A DNA stretch of 64,000 nt, from positions 17,578,501 through 17,642,500 of the forward strand of contig NC_069083.1 of NCBI RefSeq assembly GCF_947172395.1. The letters run 5' to 3'. The stretch comes from Bicyclus anynana (taxonomy: Eukaryota > Arthropoda > Insecta > Lepidoptera > Nymphalidae). The notes below the pieces were generated by a model that searched no databases, had not been told where the DNA came from, and saw nothing but the letters and a program-made list of their open reading frames with translations. Positions 35,701 through 50,700 of the stretch are shown piece after piece (position 1 is the first letter of the stretch; each line of letters starts with the position of its first letter). The position numbers and the translations under genes were made by a program.

Positions 35701-38700
35701 GCAATTAAAAATAGTTACATCAGAAAAACAATTCCAGATATTTAAGACATTATTCGGGAGTTAGTCTCTGAAAAAGAAATAAACCAGAAGAAGCTGCAAG
35801 TAAAGCTACTCTCGTAGAACAATAAAATTCATTACGACGTTAAAGACAGACTTAAACTCAGCTCTAGGGCACTGTCTTCACTGTCTTCACTGTCTTCACT
35901 CTAGGGCACTGTCACAAGTATTTAGTTATCTATAAATTAGTAAAAAGAGTTCTTAACAAAAAAAAAAAAAAGTATACATAATTATATTGCAGGTAATTTT
36001 TATTTGTATCATTAATTTTGTTTTTCATCGTTATGTTTAAGTTTTCTGTTTTTTTTTTTTTCTAAATCAATGTGTCTACCTAGTTAGTTTTAATTAGTTC
36101 TTAATAATTGTATTTAATAGTTATTTAATAGTTTAATAACGTTAAGTGTTGAACTGTGTGCGTGGCGGCACCTGAACTGGGTCCTAACTGAAAATCAGTG
36201 CTGCATACTTTTTTTATTGAAAGTATGCGGCAAAATGCTGAGTTGGGGCCTTTTTCTAGGTTGTGCCACATATTACAGGGCATTCTTTAGTGCTCCACTG
36301 TTTGAGTGGACAGTTAAGCCATAATATGTTATAATTTAGATTTTATGTGATATGTGGCATTACTTAAAAATAAAGATCTTTTCTTTCTTCTGTCAAAGTA
36401 TTAGAGCTATTGTATTTTATCTTCGCAGCTACTTACCCCGGAAGCGTAACTAGTTCACAAAGAGATATTTGCTTGAATATAGCTAAGAGAAAATATATTT
36501 CTAAAGTAAGTATTAAGAGATGTCTGAAATAATGAAATTGTTCCACGGAACATTATAGTAGATTTCGTCATAATTAATCCGAATTTGGATAAGTCTGATT
36601 TTGAATTAAACAAAATTTAACAAAACCTATAAACATAAAACTGATTTCTTTACGATATAATCCATGATCAGAAAATCAAAACTGAAAAGATTTAAATCGG
36701 AAACGGAAGGTAAAAAAAACGAAATATTAGCACAGAAAACATATTAATCGATTGTTCTAATAAAATACAAATAAAAACAATTAGTTATCTTTAATTATAA
36801 TAAATCTGTAGAGAGGTAAATTCTGACATGAAATATATTTCCAAAATAACTATCAGGGATTTTTAGGCATCAATTAACATCTGATGCTAAAAATGAAATC
36901 AGTAAAATTTTCGTCTGTCTGTCAGTATGTTCGTTATAGAAACTAAAACTACTCGGCGGATTTTAACGAAACTTCGTACAATTATTCTTCATACTCCTGG
37001 GCAGGTTATAGTATACTTTTCATAACGCTCTGATCAATAGGACCGCAGTGAAGGGAAATGTTGAGAAAACGGGAGAAGTTACTCCATTTCTACTGTAAGG
37101 GATGGATTAAAGATGTCTAAGGGCGGACGAAGTCGCAGGCGTCCGCTAGTCTATCTAAAATTTATAGGACGCACGAATACGTCAATTAACCAAAAAATTT
37201 TAACTACTGGGTATTACTTTTAACACCATTTTTTCAATGATCGTAATTAATATTTGTGCATAAATGTATTATATAGCCATAAATATGTAAACAGAACGGA
37301 ACAATGTCTCCGTAAGCCCTAAACCATGTTGTTACATTGTTTTGCGTCTAAGTAACAACGAGCAAAGATGAAAAGAAAATAGCTAAGGGGCGAACTAGAA
37401 ACGATTGTTCTGGAAGAATGAATTGCATTCCGAGGAGGAAGCTACTTGTTGAAACCGCGCTGTGGCTTCGTTTCTCTAATAATGATCATGTTCACTATTG
37501 TACTGTGCTTCTACATACATTAGTAGTTTCTAGTTTAGAAAATAAAATAGGTATGTTATGTTTATACTTAGCTTGTAAATATGTATTCTGTGTTTTAGGT
37601 TGCCGAATATCTACAATTACCTATTATTTCACAACACCTAATTAGGTAGGTTTTAATTTAATCTTAGGTCTACAAGTGTACATGTTAGGTAATGAATGAA
37701 ACTACGCTAGGTACACTGAAGTAATCAGTACTTCAGTGTACAAGTAAATACAGTGCATGGTAAGCTGCTTTGGAACATTAAGGGAGAATGAGACAGCGTG
37801 GTTATGAATACAAATACATTTTACAAGTTGTATATAGACGAGTTTCTCAATGTAGTGAAACTGAGCTGGAACTTGGAAGCAAGTAACGTGGTACGACAGT
37901 GAGTATAGGCACTTTGAACGACTGTTATGGATCAAAGAACAATAGTGCCATATAAGCAACGCAAGAAGTTACAGAAGGTCTTTGCAAAGAGAGTATTGAG
38001 GTCACAGAATATATGACACATTTTAAGTAAGTGCGAAACATTTTGTCCTTTGTTACAGGGCTCGTTCAAGGAAATATTACCGTCGTCCTTTTCTGCCTCT
38101 AAGCAGTACCTAGGTATGCTGATAATTACATGCATAGTGGGTAAAACACTTATGCTTCATGTCAGTGCATTGTAGATCACAGCACATTAAAGCGCTTAAT
38201 TTGTTAAGTTTCCATATGTGACAGTTATACATTTGAGATTAGGTGAGCCATCCACTTTATTCATTTCGGTATAACATTCGCTTCCGACGTTCTGTAATTC
38301 GCTTCGTTCATTTTAGTTTAACAAATAATGAACCGAGTCTCGATTAAGAATCCGATTTTATCAATCAATCACGAGTTATTAAAAATATTATACAAATAGG
38401 AGGTAACAATAACTTCATGATAAAGAGAATGTTATTATAAATCTAGAAGATATATAATACACAATACAATTAGTACATGAAGGAATGAAAGAAGGCGAAG
38501 TATCCGAAGAAAATTAAAGGTAAATTTAAAAAATCCAATACCAAATGAATCCATTAGAAAGAGCTTAATCAGATAGCCTAATGAACCACTTTAAAACAAG
38601 GACTTGTTTAATAGTTCAATGTCAAACGAAAATATGCAACACGTTCCGGTGGCTTTGAACAAAACTGTAATTAATTATATAACCCATGTTCAGAGGAAAA

Positions 38701-41700
38701 TGTCACGAAGAGCTTTTCACACGAAATTTCCAAGTCATTCATTATTCCGTTGAACGCTTACAATTGCGTGATCCGTAACTTTAACCTTGTTAATGGCTTT
38801 TTGACGCTTTTCCATTAATTTATTTATTTAAATGCCCGCAATTTTACCCAAATAGTTCCTGTTCCCGTAAAAATACGATGATAAAATATAGACTATGCTA
38901 CCCGCTGAAAGAATAATTAAAATAGTTATACATATAAGCAAAACAAAAAAAAACAGCTTTTAAGAAACCTTCATTATTCCAAGGAATCTAAAAAGTTTAC
39001 AATGAATCTGTCTTCTACAATGAAGCTAAAGCTTTTTCGTAATTTCTTGTGATTCCTTAAGCAATCTGGATTTTTATCCTAATTTAAAATTTAAATAGGA
39101 GGGTAGAAATAAAAATGGCTTAAACATGCGGATCTTAATGAGAGATTTACATTTATGTGACAGTTACTGGGAGGGACTTAGAGGACCCAAGCCATTTGAG
39201 AATTCCTTTATATAAATAGGTACCTAACGCCTGTTTGTTGTAGACTCAGGATTCTTGAAAAAGTTATACTCTCGATAAATTGAAAAGCCTTTGTGTTGGG
39301 AATTGTATTTACCTGGTATTTATCGATCGCGGTACGCTTTTCGGGTGTAGCATAATATAGGTACGTAATCTTAACTCGGTTAAATTCGGATGATTATATG
39401 AAATAGCTTCGTGCTATACTTAAAGTCAAAGAATACACGATATTTATACTTTACGTTGATTGTCTTCATAGTTTTATTTGCTCTTTTTAAATTCAATTAA
39501 TGCAATGGGATGAATATAAGCCTGTTTATTTGTCCTTAAAATAAGTTTTAAGTTTAATTTTATCAGCAATGCTATTTTTCAGACGATTATGGATCTTTAA
39601 ATCGTCGAAGACTGCTGACATTTGCTACGACAGTCCATTGGTCAACCTATTTGGATTCTAAATAGATCGATCTGCTTTCGAGTCCTGAAGTACTTGGTTT
39701 TACTTTCTTTTAAGATTTTTTTTCAGTATATTCTTATTCTCACTCCGGTGGTGGAATATATCCCTGGTATGGGTCTTATACCCCTGTGCGTCGGAAATCA
39801 CGATAAGTAGTCGATCCCGGTAATCCTCGTCTTCAAAAAGTCTTATAGGTCGTATTCTATATTTGCTATGTGGTCTAATTTATCTTTTCAGCAGAATTCA
39901 TTAAAATTTGTTCAGCTGTTAAACGGTGCCAAATTTGCCACTTACTATCTCATAGGCAATGGAAAAAGTGACTGTCTCGCAGACAGTTTTACTTTTCGCC
40001 AATATAATATTAGTGTGGATTATTCAATAAACTTACCAGCAATATATTCCATCCGAGCAACTGGGTCCGTTTGCTCCGACGCCATCCTGAGCAGATGAGC
40101 GTACTCCAAGTACTCCAGCATCCGCTGCAGGAACGACAGTGGTTCGTTGAACACCACCGGCATGGTGATCTTCGAGAGCTCCTTGCCCACGCAGTTCTTC
40201 AGAACCGACCAGAGGGAGAAGTCGCCTCGACTGAACTGGGCCACTGGGAGAGAGGTCCTGGAAAACAAACAGTTATATTAACATGTTTAAAGAATAATGC
40301 CTCGTTGTTCCCGTTTATGTGACTTCGGATCCGAGTATCTTTCCGTTACCGAGGGTCTAGCGTTGAAAAATTGAGCTTGTCTTTCTTACAAGCTTTCAGT
40401 GCAAATTCCCGGAGCTAGGAAGTTGGTGGTTTTACACCCTGTGCCTCGGAGATTACGGTAGTTGTCAGTCCCGGTCATTAGCATATACATCAGCTGACAA
40501 ATAGGTCAGCCGCTGGTCACTAATTTGGTCTTTATTAACAACCTATCAAAATAAACATCAAATCAACTGAATAATGTCATGTAAGTACCTATTGTATGAT
40601 ATCCACGAAGGATTGTCAGTAGGTACCGGATGACATTGGTTACAGAGAATCTCAATTTATTCTAAGTCAAGTAACATACGTCAAAGTTAGTGGGTTAGCT
40701 TGTCGATCGTTAAATACTAATTGTAACCCTAAACTCGCCGACCCATATTGGAGCATCGTAGTGGGTATAACTTCCCATAATATAGCCTTTAATATAAAGA
40801 GAGAGGCTATTTAGTTCCTGAATTACTCATTAAAAACTTTAAAGATCCCCCTTAAACATTTAATGGCTTCAGACCCAATTACTTTCTATACTATAACGCT
40901 AACAAAAGTAAATAATCCAAAATTTAATTAATAACTTTAAGAGTTCTCAAGATTTCCAATAATTTTACCTGCTCACTGACCTTTAAAAGCGATTCAAATT
41001 ATCTTCAATTGTTTTCACTGTTATGTTACAAGTTCTGTGAAGTTTTCTTTCAAGAGAAGTGTAAACATCGTTCGGTGGGAGGGGAGCTGGCCTCAAGGTC
41101 GCGTCTCCGATCAATAGTCACCCGCTACAGTACATCTCCCGGGAGATACGGTTTTTCTAGAGTAGTATTTATTGGCTTACGAGATTATTGATGAACTTGC
41201 AGGAAATAAAGTGATTGCCTCTTGTAAATTCGTATTGAATCTGAAGGTTTAGCTGGAGAGCTGCTTGACGATGACACTTTTTATTGCTGTTTTGTTTTGA
41301 TGCTGTGTAAGTTGTCTTGCAGGTATGATTAAATATCAAATCCTAGAGGTAACATTTACATTCGATTCACACATCTTTAAAAAAATATTGTATTCGTAAG
41401 CCGTAAACTAGAGTAGCCAATTCTTGGCAAGAAGCGACTAATTTAGAAATTATGGATTCCCAAACGATGAGTGTTACGTTTTTACGGTATATCATAAACT
41501 TTTGCCCAGTACTGACCACGCTGGGCATGCGGGTTGGTCAGCGCAGAGCTAGATTACTCGCAACGTGCTGGAATGGTGATCTCGCACTAGAAAGCGCAGT
41601 GTAGTCGACTCCCCACCAAGTGGACTGACGACATCAAGCGAGTCGCAGAGATTCGCTGGAAGCAGGCGGCTCAGGATCGTGATGTTTGGAAGTCTTGCAG

Positions 41701-44700
41701 TGGACTTCCATCGGCTGGTATGATTCTCAGAACTCTAAGACAGTTGTCATACAACTAAATGCGCGCCAGGAGATAACGAGCTTTTGTATACAGCTCTCTC
41801 TTTCCTCCTATAATATCGAAAAAGTAGACGAAGTTGTCTCATTATCTCTTGGAAGCATCTTGAGACTACTTGTGTTTCCAACTTTAGAACAATTCTCTGT
41901 GGGTTGGTGGAGGGTGATGATCCTTAGCAGATGATAGTTACTTAATTGTTCATGATAATTATCAGGAACGACAGCTTAAAGCGTTCTCTAAAGCAGTAAG
42001 GGTGTAAAACCAGCAACATGTGATGTTGCTGGTTGGTTTGCAATAAATTCTTAGCCCGGATACTCATATCCAGCCTTTGGCCTAGAATTTTATTGCAAAG
42101 CAGTCAAAGTGTAAAAAAAAGACTTAAATAAGTAAGAACCCAACTACATTATGCTCTGCTACAGTTTTAAACTTGAAGTCACACTTTTGTTAGATAAACC
42201 ATACATTAAGGCATGATGCTACACAAAAAGTGATGTTAAAAGATCCATTTGTGTTTGTAAAGCTTACATATATAACTTGTCTTTTACAAGTTAGATGTTT
42301 TCATGATATTGTATTCTGAAAGAATCTTAGTGTTAAGCTTGTTTGACGAATGATACACGTCACAGCTGTTCGTATTTTCGTAGGAGCCTCCATTAGGTGG
42401 CACAAGGTCGCGCGACGGATCAATAGCAGTTTCCGCTCCAAACGGTTCTGATTTATGAACGTCCCCGGGGATGTTTAATGTTTTTCCTAATGCTACCTTT
42501 CTACACGTCGTAATTTTTCTAATAAGTAGTCATTTTGTTCTCTTCATCATTATCAACATATTTTAAAAGCCCACTACAAGCCTCCCTCTTTTGAACTCTA
42601 CTAGCTGACGCCGCGCGGTTTTACCCGCGTGGTTTCCGTTCCCGTAGGAATACGTGGATAATATATAGCTTATAACCTTCCTCGATAAATGGGCTATCTA
42701 ACACTGACAGAATTTTTCAAATTGGATCAGTAGTTTCTGAGATTAGCACGTTCAACCAAACGAACAAATAAACACACTCTTCAGCTTTATAATATTAGTA
42801 TACTACAAACGACATGGAATCTAAAGACACGCTTTTCTGCTTAATATTTTTTTATTTAGTCTATCGTATTATGGCTCCATAGCGAGAAACCTTCTCACAA
42901 TACGCGCCGTTTCAAAAATTCCGGTTTCGCCCTTCCGTAGCTAAATCCTTAAGCTAACAGCCAAACGCAGACTTGAACATTTGGATACTTTATCTAAGAC
43001 ATGGACTGAAACGACTAATTTATCATTATTGAAATCGTATAATAATTCAGTCTTTTGGGTGTACCTAAGACTAGTCGTCATCTGCAGGCTAATTTTGACG
43101 TATGCAGGTTGACATATTCTACGAAATTGATATTCTATGAAACAAATGTCATCCGGTGTCTACGCGTGGATATCATACAGTAGGTAGATGTCATTTCTCA
43201 ATTAATTGATGTTTATAGGTTGATAATAAATTCTAAAATAGTGAATAGGCCAGCTGGTCCTAGTATAGGTCAACAAAAAAACCCACTGATCAAGTACCCC
43301 TACTAATTTGGGATTTTTGATCAACATGGACAAAAATCCCAAATTAGATACACTACTTTGTACTGTAACTTTCTAAAAATCAATCTTCGGGTATGTATTA
43401 AATATGAGGTACCAACTGGCTCAAGGTCGCGATGTAATGGGATGCCGAAACCGTGCTCACCCCAGGCAGTGTGCCCCAGGGTTGCCAACTTTCCCCAACG
43501 CCGTAACCGATCAATAATCTGGTCATAAGTGGTCAAATTAAAAAAAAAATACGAGACTGCCGCGGTAAAGCTATTGTATAGCATTTTTATCAACCTATGC
43601 AATTATAATTATTTATTTATTTTATTTATTCAGTATTTTTTTATCTTTGATATTAATTCTAGTTACACTTTTTGAGCGTGGTTACCGATAAGAAAACAAA
43701 TTTTACTAGACCAAAAACCACGCTGTCTCACCTAGTGTTGTGTCTAAAAGAGATAGAATCAGTTATGAGCAGTTAGCAGCTAGTCTAGTCGCACACACAC
43801 AAATACCGTGCCCAAGTCTGCCGAACTAAAACGACGTGTCGCCGCGCTAAAAGCCCGCTATAAAAGCTATGCAATAGCTTAACACGTTAAGTGTCAATGG
43901 AAGGAGTTTAATTAAGAAAAATACAGAATTATAGACTTAACAGATAGGTATTAAAAACAAAATATAGGTGTGGGAAAACTATTTTTACTTAAAATTGTAG
44001 GTAGGTAGGTAGGTGCTCTCGTGTTTAACATTTTTGACTAGTAATTTTCCTGCATTTCTTAGTAAGTAATTCTTCAAACCTTGAACAAGTTAACTTTTAG
44101 TTGAACATCACCATCAATTTCGCTTTCACTGTTTCAACTTTCAGACGATTTCTTTCGTCCTGCCAAATATGTTTATGACTATGACGACGCAGTCGTAACG
44201 TCGCGTTTACAATTTTAGCGGACAAATCTGGTCAAAAGATAGCGACCCTGATCATCTGACCCCAACAAATCCTTCTAACAGACCGGTCGAAAACCGGACG
44301 GTTGGGAACCCTGGCTCACCTCAGTCTGTCTGTCTACTCGCTAAATAAAATATGAATCGCGGGGGAAATGGAAGCTTTTAAAAGTAGACAGGATAAGATA
44401 AAGCGGGTACCTACAAGATTAGATTTAACCGCAGATGAGACCTCAATTGCTCAATGGTCAAGCAGATAACCACCAGTAAGTCGTAGATTCAAAAACAGAG
44501 TTCAGAAGTTTGTTAAAGTGGTTTCAATAAATTCTGTTTTTGTATACTTAGCAAGTTCTTAAGTTAAGCCCAGGAGCGTAACTACCGCCGTATCAGCCGT
44601 ATCAATGTTACTATCCTTACCTGTAAAAGTAAAAATTTGTAAAATGTAATCTACAATCTCACTTAATCTGGTGCTCCCCGGGAAAGATCATAAAAAAACT

Positions 44701-47700
44701 ATAGTTTCAAAAGTAAAAAAAAAACAGTTTGTTCCCGGATTAAGCGTAAACCCAAAAGGTGGAAACATCAAACAATAAGTCACTGTCATATTTATTTCAA
44801 GCGAGCATGTTTTTTTTGAGACGTCTTTATCCTTTATTTGGGGCCCCCGCAACTAATTTGATAGGGGGCCCCTCCAAGGCACGCTACGCCACTGGTTAAG
44901 CCACAGAAATATAGGAACAAGGTGTACCTTCCTAATTAGATTTGAACACAAAAAAAAACACTTGGTGAATAAAGAATTTATAAAGAGCTACCCAATAAGA
45001 TTTTCATATATTTCTTATCAGATTAAGGTTCGTTTGCTTGCAACAATATAGGAAAAGTCATCAGATGACGACGATCTAAATAAACAACACCATGGTAGAT
45101 GAAGGGAGTTATTCAGCTATTTTATACTCGTCGACGTATTCGCATAAAACAAGTTTTATTAGTGACGTGACATTTAATTTTAAAAATAAAATGTCACTTA
45201 CAACGAAGTCGCCAAGGAAATGGGCGATGTCACATCGCTGTAACTTAACAGAATGCAGGGGTAAACATCAGAAAAATAGCGTAATATTGCAATACAATAC
45301 CAGCGTCGAATATGATAATATGATAGAATATGATAGATATGTTGATAGAATAGGTACAATAGAAGATAAATGATCATCAATCAACATAATAGTGGTATAG
45401 GTACTCGTAGTTAGCCCCACCGTATTTTCACGCTCTAATTAGTCTCGTTGTACCTAATGCTGCCACGTAAATATTTAAGTGCTGTAAAACCTAAAGGGAT
45501 TATTTACGCACGTGAACCTAGGTGGAAATATATTTTTGGTTAGATCGTGATCGTACCGCAGAATACATAATAAACAAGTACCGTACCTACTAGATTTGGC
45601 GTACTTTATGGCTTCGACTTAGTGGCAGGTTTATGTTATGATTAATATTTAACGAGTAGTACGTGTTCTAAATATGTCATCACTTAGATTACCGCACTGA
45701 CTAGTTTAGAGCTTCAACTTGTTTAAATCATTACAGCCTATTGTTCTTAAGAAAGCTCTGCTATATTTATTTACACAGCCCGAGGAGCAACGAGGTTGTA
45801 TGTAAAGAGTTCAACATTATCATCCTAATAAGACCGCCGATATAGCATGATGCATGGTCAGGTAAAAATTGTATCTATAAGAAGAAAGCCTGGCCTTCTA
45901 AAAACCGTTCAAAAAGGCTTATTATCGTATTGATGATTGATTGATGATGGTTCGGAGTTAGAAGATTTATCGTAATTTTAAATTTTAATAAACGCTCATC
46001 AGCTTCTCAAGGTTGAAGCATTTCATTTTTAATAAAATATTTATAATAAAGTACAAAATATACCTAAGTACTATTCAAAATTAATAATATAAATCCAGCC
46101 TTACCGTTGCGGGGCATTTGGAGTGCCCAAAAAACCAGCGGTCAGGGCTCCAAAGTGATGAATCTCCTCAATAAATATCCTCACAATAATCGACGTCTGA
46201 AGAACTCACTGCCTTCTGTATCCCATGAACAAGCGTAAGACAGAAGGTTTTCGCTATGAGACCTTTGACTGAAACGACTATCGGAACTATAACAGTTGAG
46301 TCTACATTTCACTTGGCGGTACCTTAATTCGCGAGCAAGATCCAAGGTTATTATTATAATTCAACATAAACAGGTAGAGTAGCTTCCAGCCACCCGCGCT
46401 AGGATCAATACTCGGCGGGTCCCGAAGCGATCATTATCGACATCCTTTGTAGACATAATCCTGGCTCGGCCTACCAAGGACATTCGCCCGGCGGCTAGGG
46501 ACTTGCCTTCATTACAATTTGACAACCAACCTTTATTATTTCTTGTAAGCCAAAGGATGAAAATACATAAATTCATATGTACCTACTATTAAATTAAACT
46601 GATAATTTTCTTTTAGTCTTTATAACATAGCTCGTACAGAAAAATACTGCCATGCTTATGTCTGCTGCCACGCAACATTTCTGTTCCGACTAGTAGGAAT
46701 GGAAACACATTTAGGGGGCTTACCAGTAGCGTAGCGTGCATTGGGCCCTGTATGAAAATTATTTAATGGCCCTTGAAGGGCCCCAATTATTTTTCGCAAA
46801 ATAAACAAAAATGCTTGCATAAAATAGCTAAATATGACAGTGAATATGTATGGTGTTTTCAACTTTTGGAAGTTTGTTTTTTTTTTATATTTGTCATTTC
46901 TTAAATGAAACTCTAAGGCACTTTTTTTAGATTTCTTTTCCGGGAAGCACCGGATTAAGTGAGATTGTGGATTACACTTTACTAATTTTTGCTTTCACAC
47001 GCAAGGGGTCCGGGGGCCTCGTATCAGTGATACGGCTGATATGGCGGTAGCTACGCCCCTGGGGCTTACAACAACCACAGAAAACATATGTACAAGCACA
47101 ACCTCTTATTTCCGTAGCGATGCCATAATGTTTCGACATTTTGTACCCTGAGGGCCAGTAACCTTATCGCAGGATTGTTTCATACAGTGATTTTGTACGT
47201 CATCGACCATTTCATTCACTCAAGTCGTACCACTTATTAAGGTAACATTTCCAAAGCCTTTAAATACGAGTAGAATGGACAGATTATTTTAACCACGCAA
47301 TTAAAAAAAATACTTAGCAATCGCTACGTTCTGTGTTAATAACGAACCCCCCATTATACATAACTAGCTGACGGTACGCGGTTTCACCCGCTCCCGTTCC
47401 CGTTCCCGTAAGAATAAGGGGATAAAATATAGCCATATAACCTTTATAAAATATAGCCATTAGCCTTCCTCGATAAATGGGCTATCTAACACTCAAAGAT
47501 TTTTTTCAAATCGGACCAGTAGTTCCTGAGATTAGCGGTTTCAACTAAGGTAGCAAACATACAAACTCTTCAGCTTTATAATATTAGCATAGATTCAGTT
47601 TTTGTTTAGTGCATTGAGATTAATATATATAGATTAATCCCAAAATGGTTATAGTTGCGATTACCTCTACGATATAAATCTAAAGCGCTCAGATTATTGC

Positions 47701-50700
47701 CCGACTGACCTTTAGGTATCAATCTATGCTCTATTATTATTTTATGACACGAACGTTGTACACAATAGTTGAGCAGTAACAATTTTATCGAAGTGTAATA
47801 AAAGATTCGTACGCCATACTTTATGATGTATATTATAAAAAAAAGTAAAAAGCTAAAACACTTTCCTATAGATATAAAAAAAATCATTTCATTTTACTAT
47901 CTATGATTTATGACGACAAAAACAGTGTACATAAATAAATAAGTGTACTTACATATTCCATAACTTATAAAATTAACGATTTTTCACGATAAACCCTTAT
48001 TTCACCCCTTATATTTTGATTTTCGCAGCATAAAGTATGTTCTGCCCCAAGGTCTTACTTATGACTATATGAAAATTGAAAATTCATCTAAATCAGTTCA
48101 GTAGTTTTGCCGTGAAATACTAACCGACAGGCAGACTTACTTTCGCTACTTTCGCTTTTATACAGATAGGTAATATTACAGTTTATATATTAAAGTATAG
48201 ATAATATAAAGTAACAATCTATGACTCCGTTCTGCTATGCCAATGTTTTTAATCTCAATAGCTCAACCAATGATAATTTTATATACTTAACAGTATTTAA
48301 TATCATTGAGCTCAACGGTAAAAACGACGGACTATTCGCTGCACTATTGTCGTATCTACTCCCTGTCGACGACGTGCCTCCAATGTTCTAGTATGACCAA
48401 TATTTCCATTCATCTCAGAGTGGAAATATTGGTCATACTAGAAAAATAATAAAAAGGCTATGGCAAATATTGTTAAAAAAAAATTGAACTTGGCATAAAC
48501 TTTTTTCATATCTTATGTACAAAAGTAAAGTATTAACTGGGCCACTGCAGAATTACACAACCAAGTTCATAGATTAAAAGTTTGTAACTTGGAGTTCTGC
48601 TGATCATTTTAATAGAGTAGTATTTTTTGATATACTTATGTTTATGATTTTAGAGATTGCCCTGCTACCCTATTCACTAACTTTGACGTATCATGCCAGT
48701 TGAGTTATACGAAATTGTGATACTATGTTACAAATGTCATCCGGTGCCTACTGGTGGGTATCATACAGTAGTTAGATGACATTTGGTTGTTTATTTTAGA
48801 TGACATTGATGTTTATTTTTAACCGATTTCAAAAAAAGGAGGCGGTTTGTTACCTCATAACTTCGTCATTTATTAACTAATTTTAAAGATTAATAATTGA
48901 AAATTAATATTTTGTTTGAAACAGTATACTTCCAGATTGGTCGCATTCCATTTTCATGAAAATCGGTTTAACGGTGTGTTAAATACATAATAACTGAAAT
49001 ACGTCTTTGAAGTCGGTTTAATTTTTATGTTAAAAAGATTACTTGTAATAGGTTGATACTAAAGACTAACAACCGACTTCCAACTCAAAAATTAACCTAA
49101 ACTAAAAAGCAAAAAATAACATCTTACCTATGTGCTACCTTCTGATCAGTTTGAAGGCGGTGCCAAGCCAGTGATGTTATAATTCAAGCCGTTTAAATTA
49201 CAAAATTACTGTGGTTCTTTCAAAAACGGCTTTAATTAAAACATGACACTGGATTGGCACCGCCTTCAAACTGATCAGAAGGTAGCACATAGGTAAGATC
49301 GCCTGAACGTTAGGCGTGGCTTTGAATGTGGTAACATCACACATCCTATACATATACAGTCGACACCACTCAATATTGCACCCACTCCATCCTCCATCTC
49401 ATCCCCCCAGGAAGTGGGGGGGGGGCGGCAACAGATGACTTAAGTAACACATCGCCCTTCTGAGACGACGTAATTAAATCTGCAAGTTGGGGCGTTTACT
49501 TAACATACCCACTTTGGGGTAATTCAGTCGTGAACTCTTGAGATATGGGACTGTTTACCTAACCTAGATTAGTTAAATGTTTATGTTAACAGTTATTAAG
49601 ACTCCAACATGATGAGGTGTAGTTAAGTCCCCCACACACACATTAATATTGCCAAATTTCTTACATACTACCTATTGCCAGGTAAGCTTAGATAAGTAGA
49701 CGCCGATAAAGTTGCCTCAAATGGTTCGTGTAAAGATACCTTGTCGCTTTGTCAGCCGTTCTATCGAATTTGGCTGAAGCCCTTCAATGCGTCTCAATAT
49801 TATCTACCTAGGTACATATTATTTACTACTTAAACGCCATGGTACAACTTTAGACAACCTTCCGCTATAAAGGCCTAATAATATCGACTGTATTAAGCTG
49901 TGGCGAAGCCTGAAAGGGGCCCTGTTACAAAATTTGTTGGGGGGCCCAAGTAAAGGGTAAATTCACACGTATAACACACAAAAATAAAACAAAAATGCTT
50001 GCTTAAAATAAATATGACAGTGACTTTTTAACCTACGTAGGATGTTGCCAACTTTGGGGTGCTCGCTTATCCCGGGAAAAAAAGAGATTGCTTTTTTTAC
50101 TTTTGTCATTTCTGGAGTGAAAATCTAAAGGCATCTTTGACGGCCTCCATGGCGCAGTGGTATGCGCGGTGGATTTACAAGACGGAGGTCCTGGGTTCGA
50201 TCCCCGGCTGGGCAGATTGGGATTTTCTTAATTTGTTCAGGTCTGGCTGGTGGGAGGCTTCGGCCGTGGCTAGTTACCACCCTACCGGCAAAGACGTACC
50301 GCAAAACGATTTAGCGTTCCGATACGATGCCGTGTAGAAACCGAAAGGGGTGTGGATTTTCATCCTCCTCCAAACAAGTTAGCTCGCTTCCATCTTAGAC
50401 TGCATCATCACTTACCATCAGGTGAGATTGGCTAACTTGAAAAGAATAAAAAAAAGGCAGTTTTTTTCAGAAAGCTCCAGATTAAGTGTGATTGTAGATT
50501 ACATTATACTAATTTCTGGGGGCCCCATATCATTGATACGGCTGATACGGCTACACCCACTATTAAGGCACCTTAGAGTCGTCTCTTTGCGAGTGGCAAA
50601 CTGACAAAGAATATTTTCCATGAAAATCCGGACTAGTGTAATCTACATACGATACAAAAGATTAACAAACTGAAGTGACAGTGGGCGGCAATACTTGTCG

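Noticed and set aside
45092..45373. 93-codon + strand frame with a CACCATGG start context
   Set aside because: No domain, AT-rich low-complexity end, no supported splice structure; an overlapping antisense frame exists. Likely chance.
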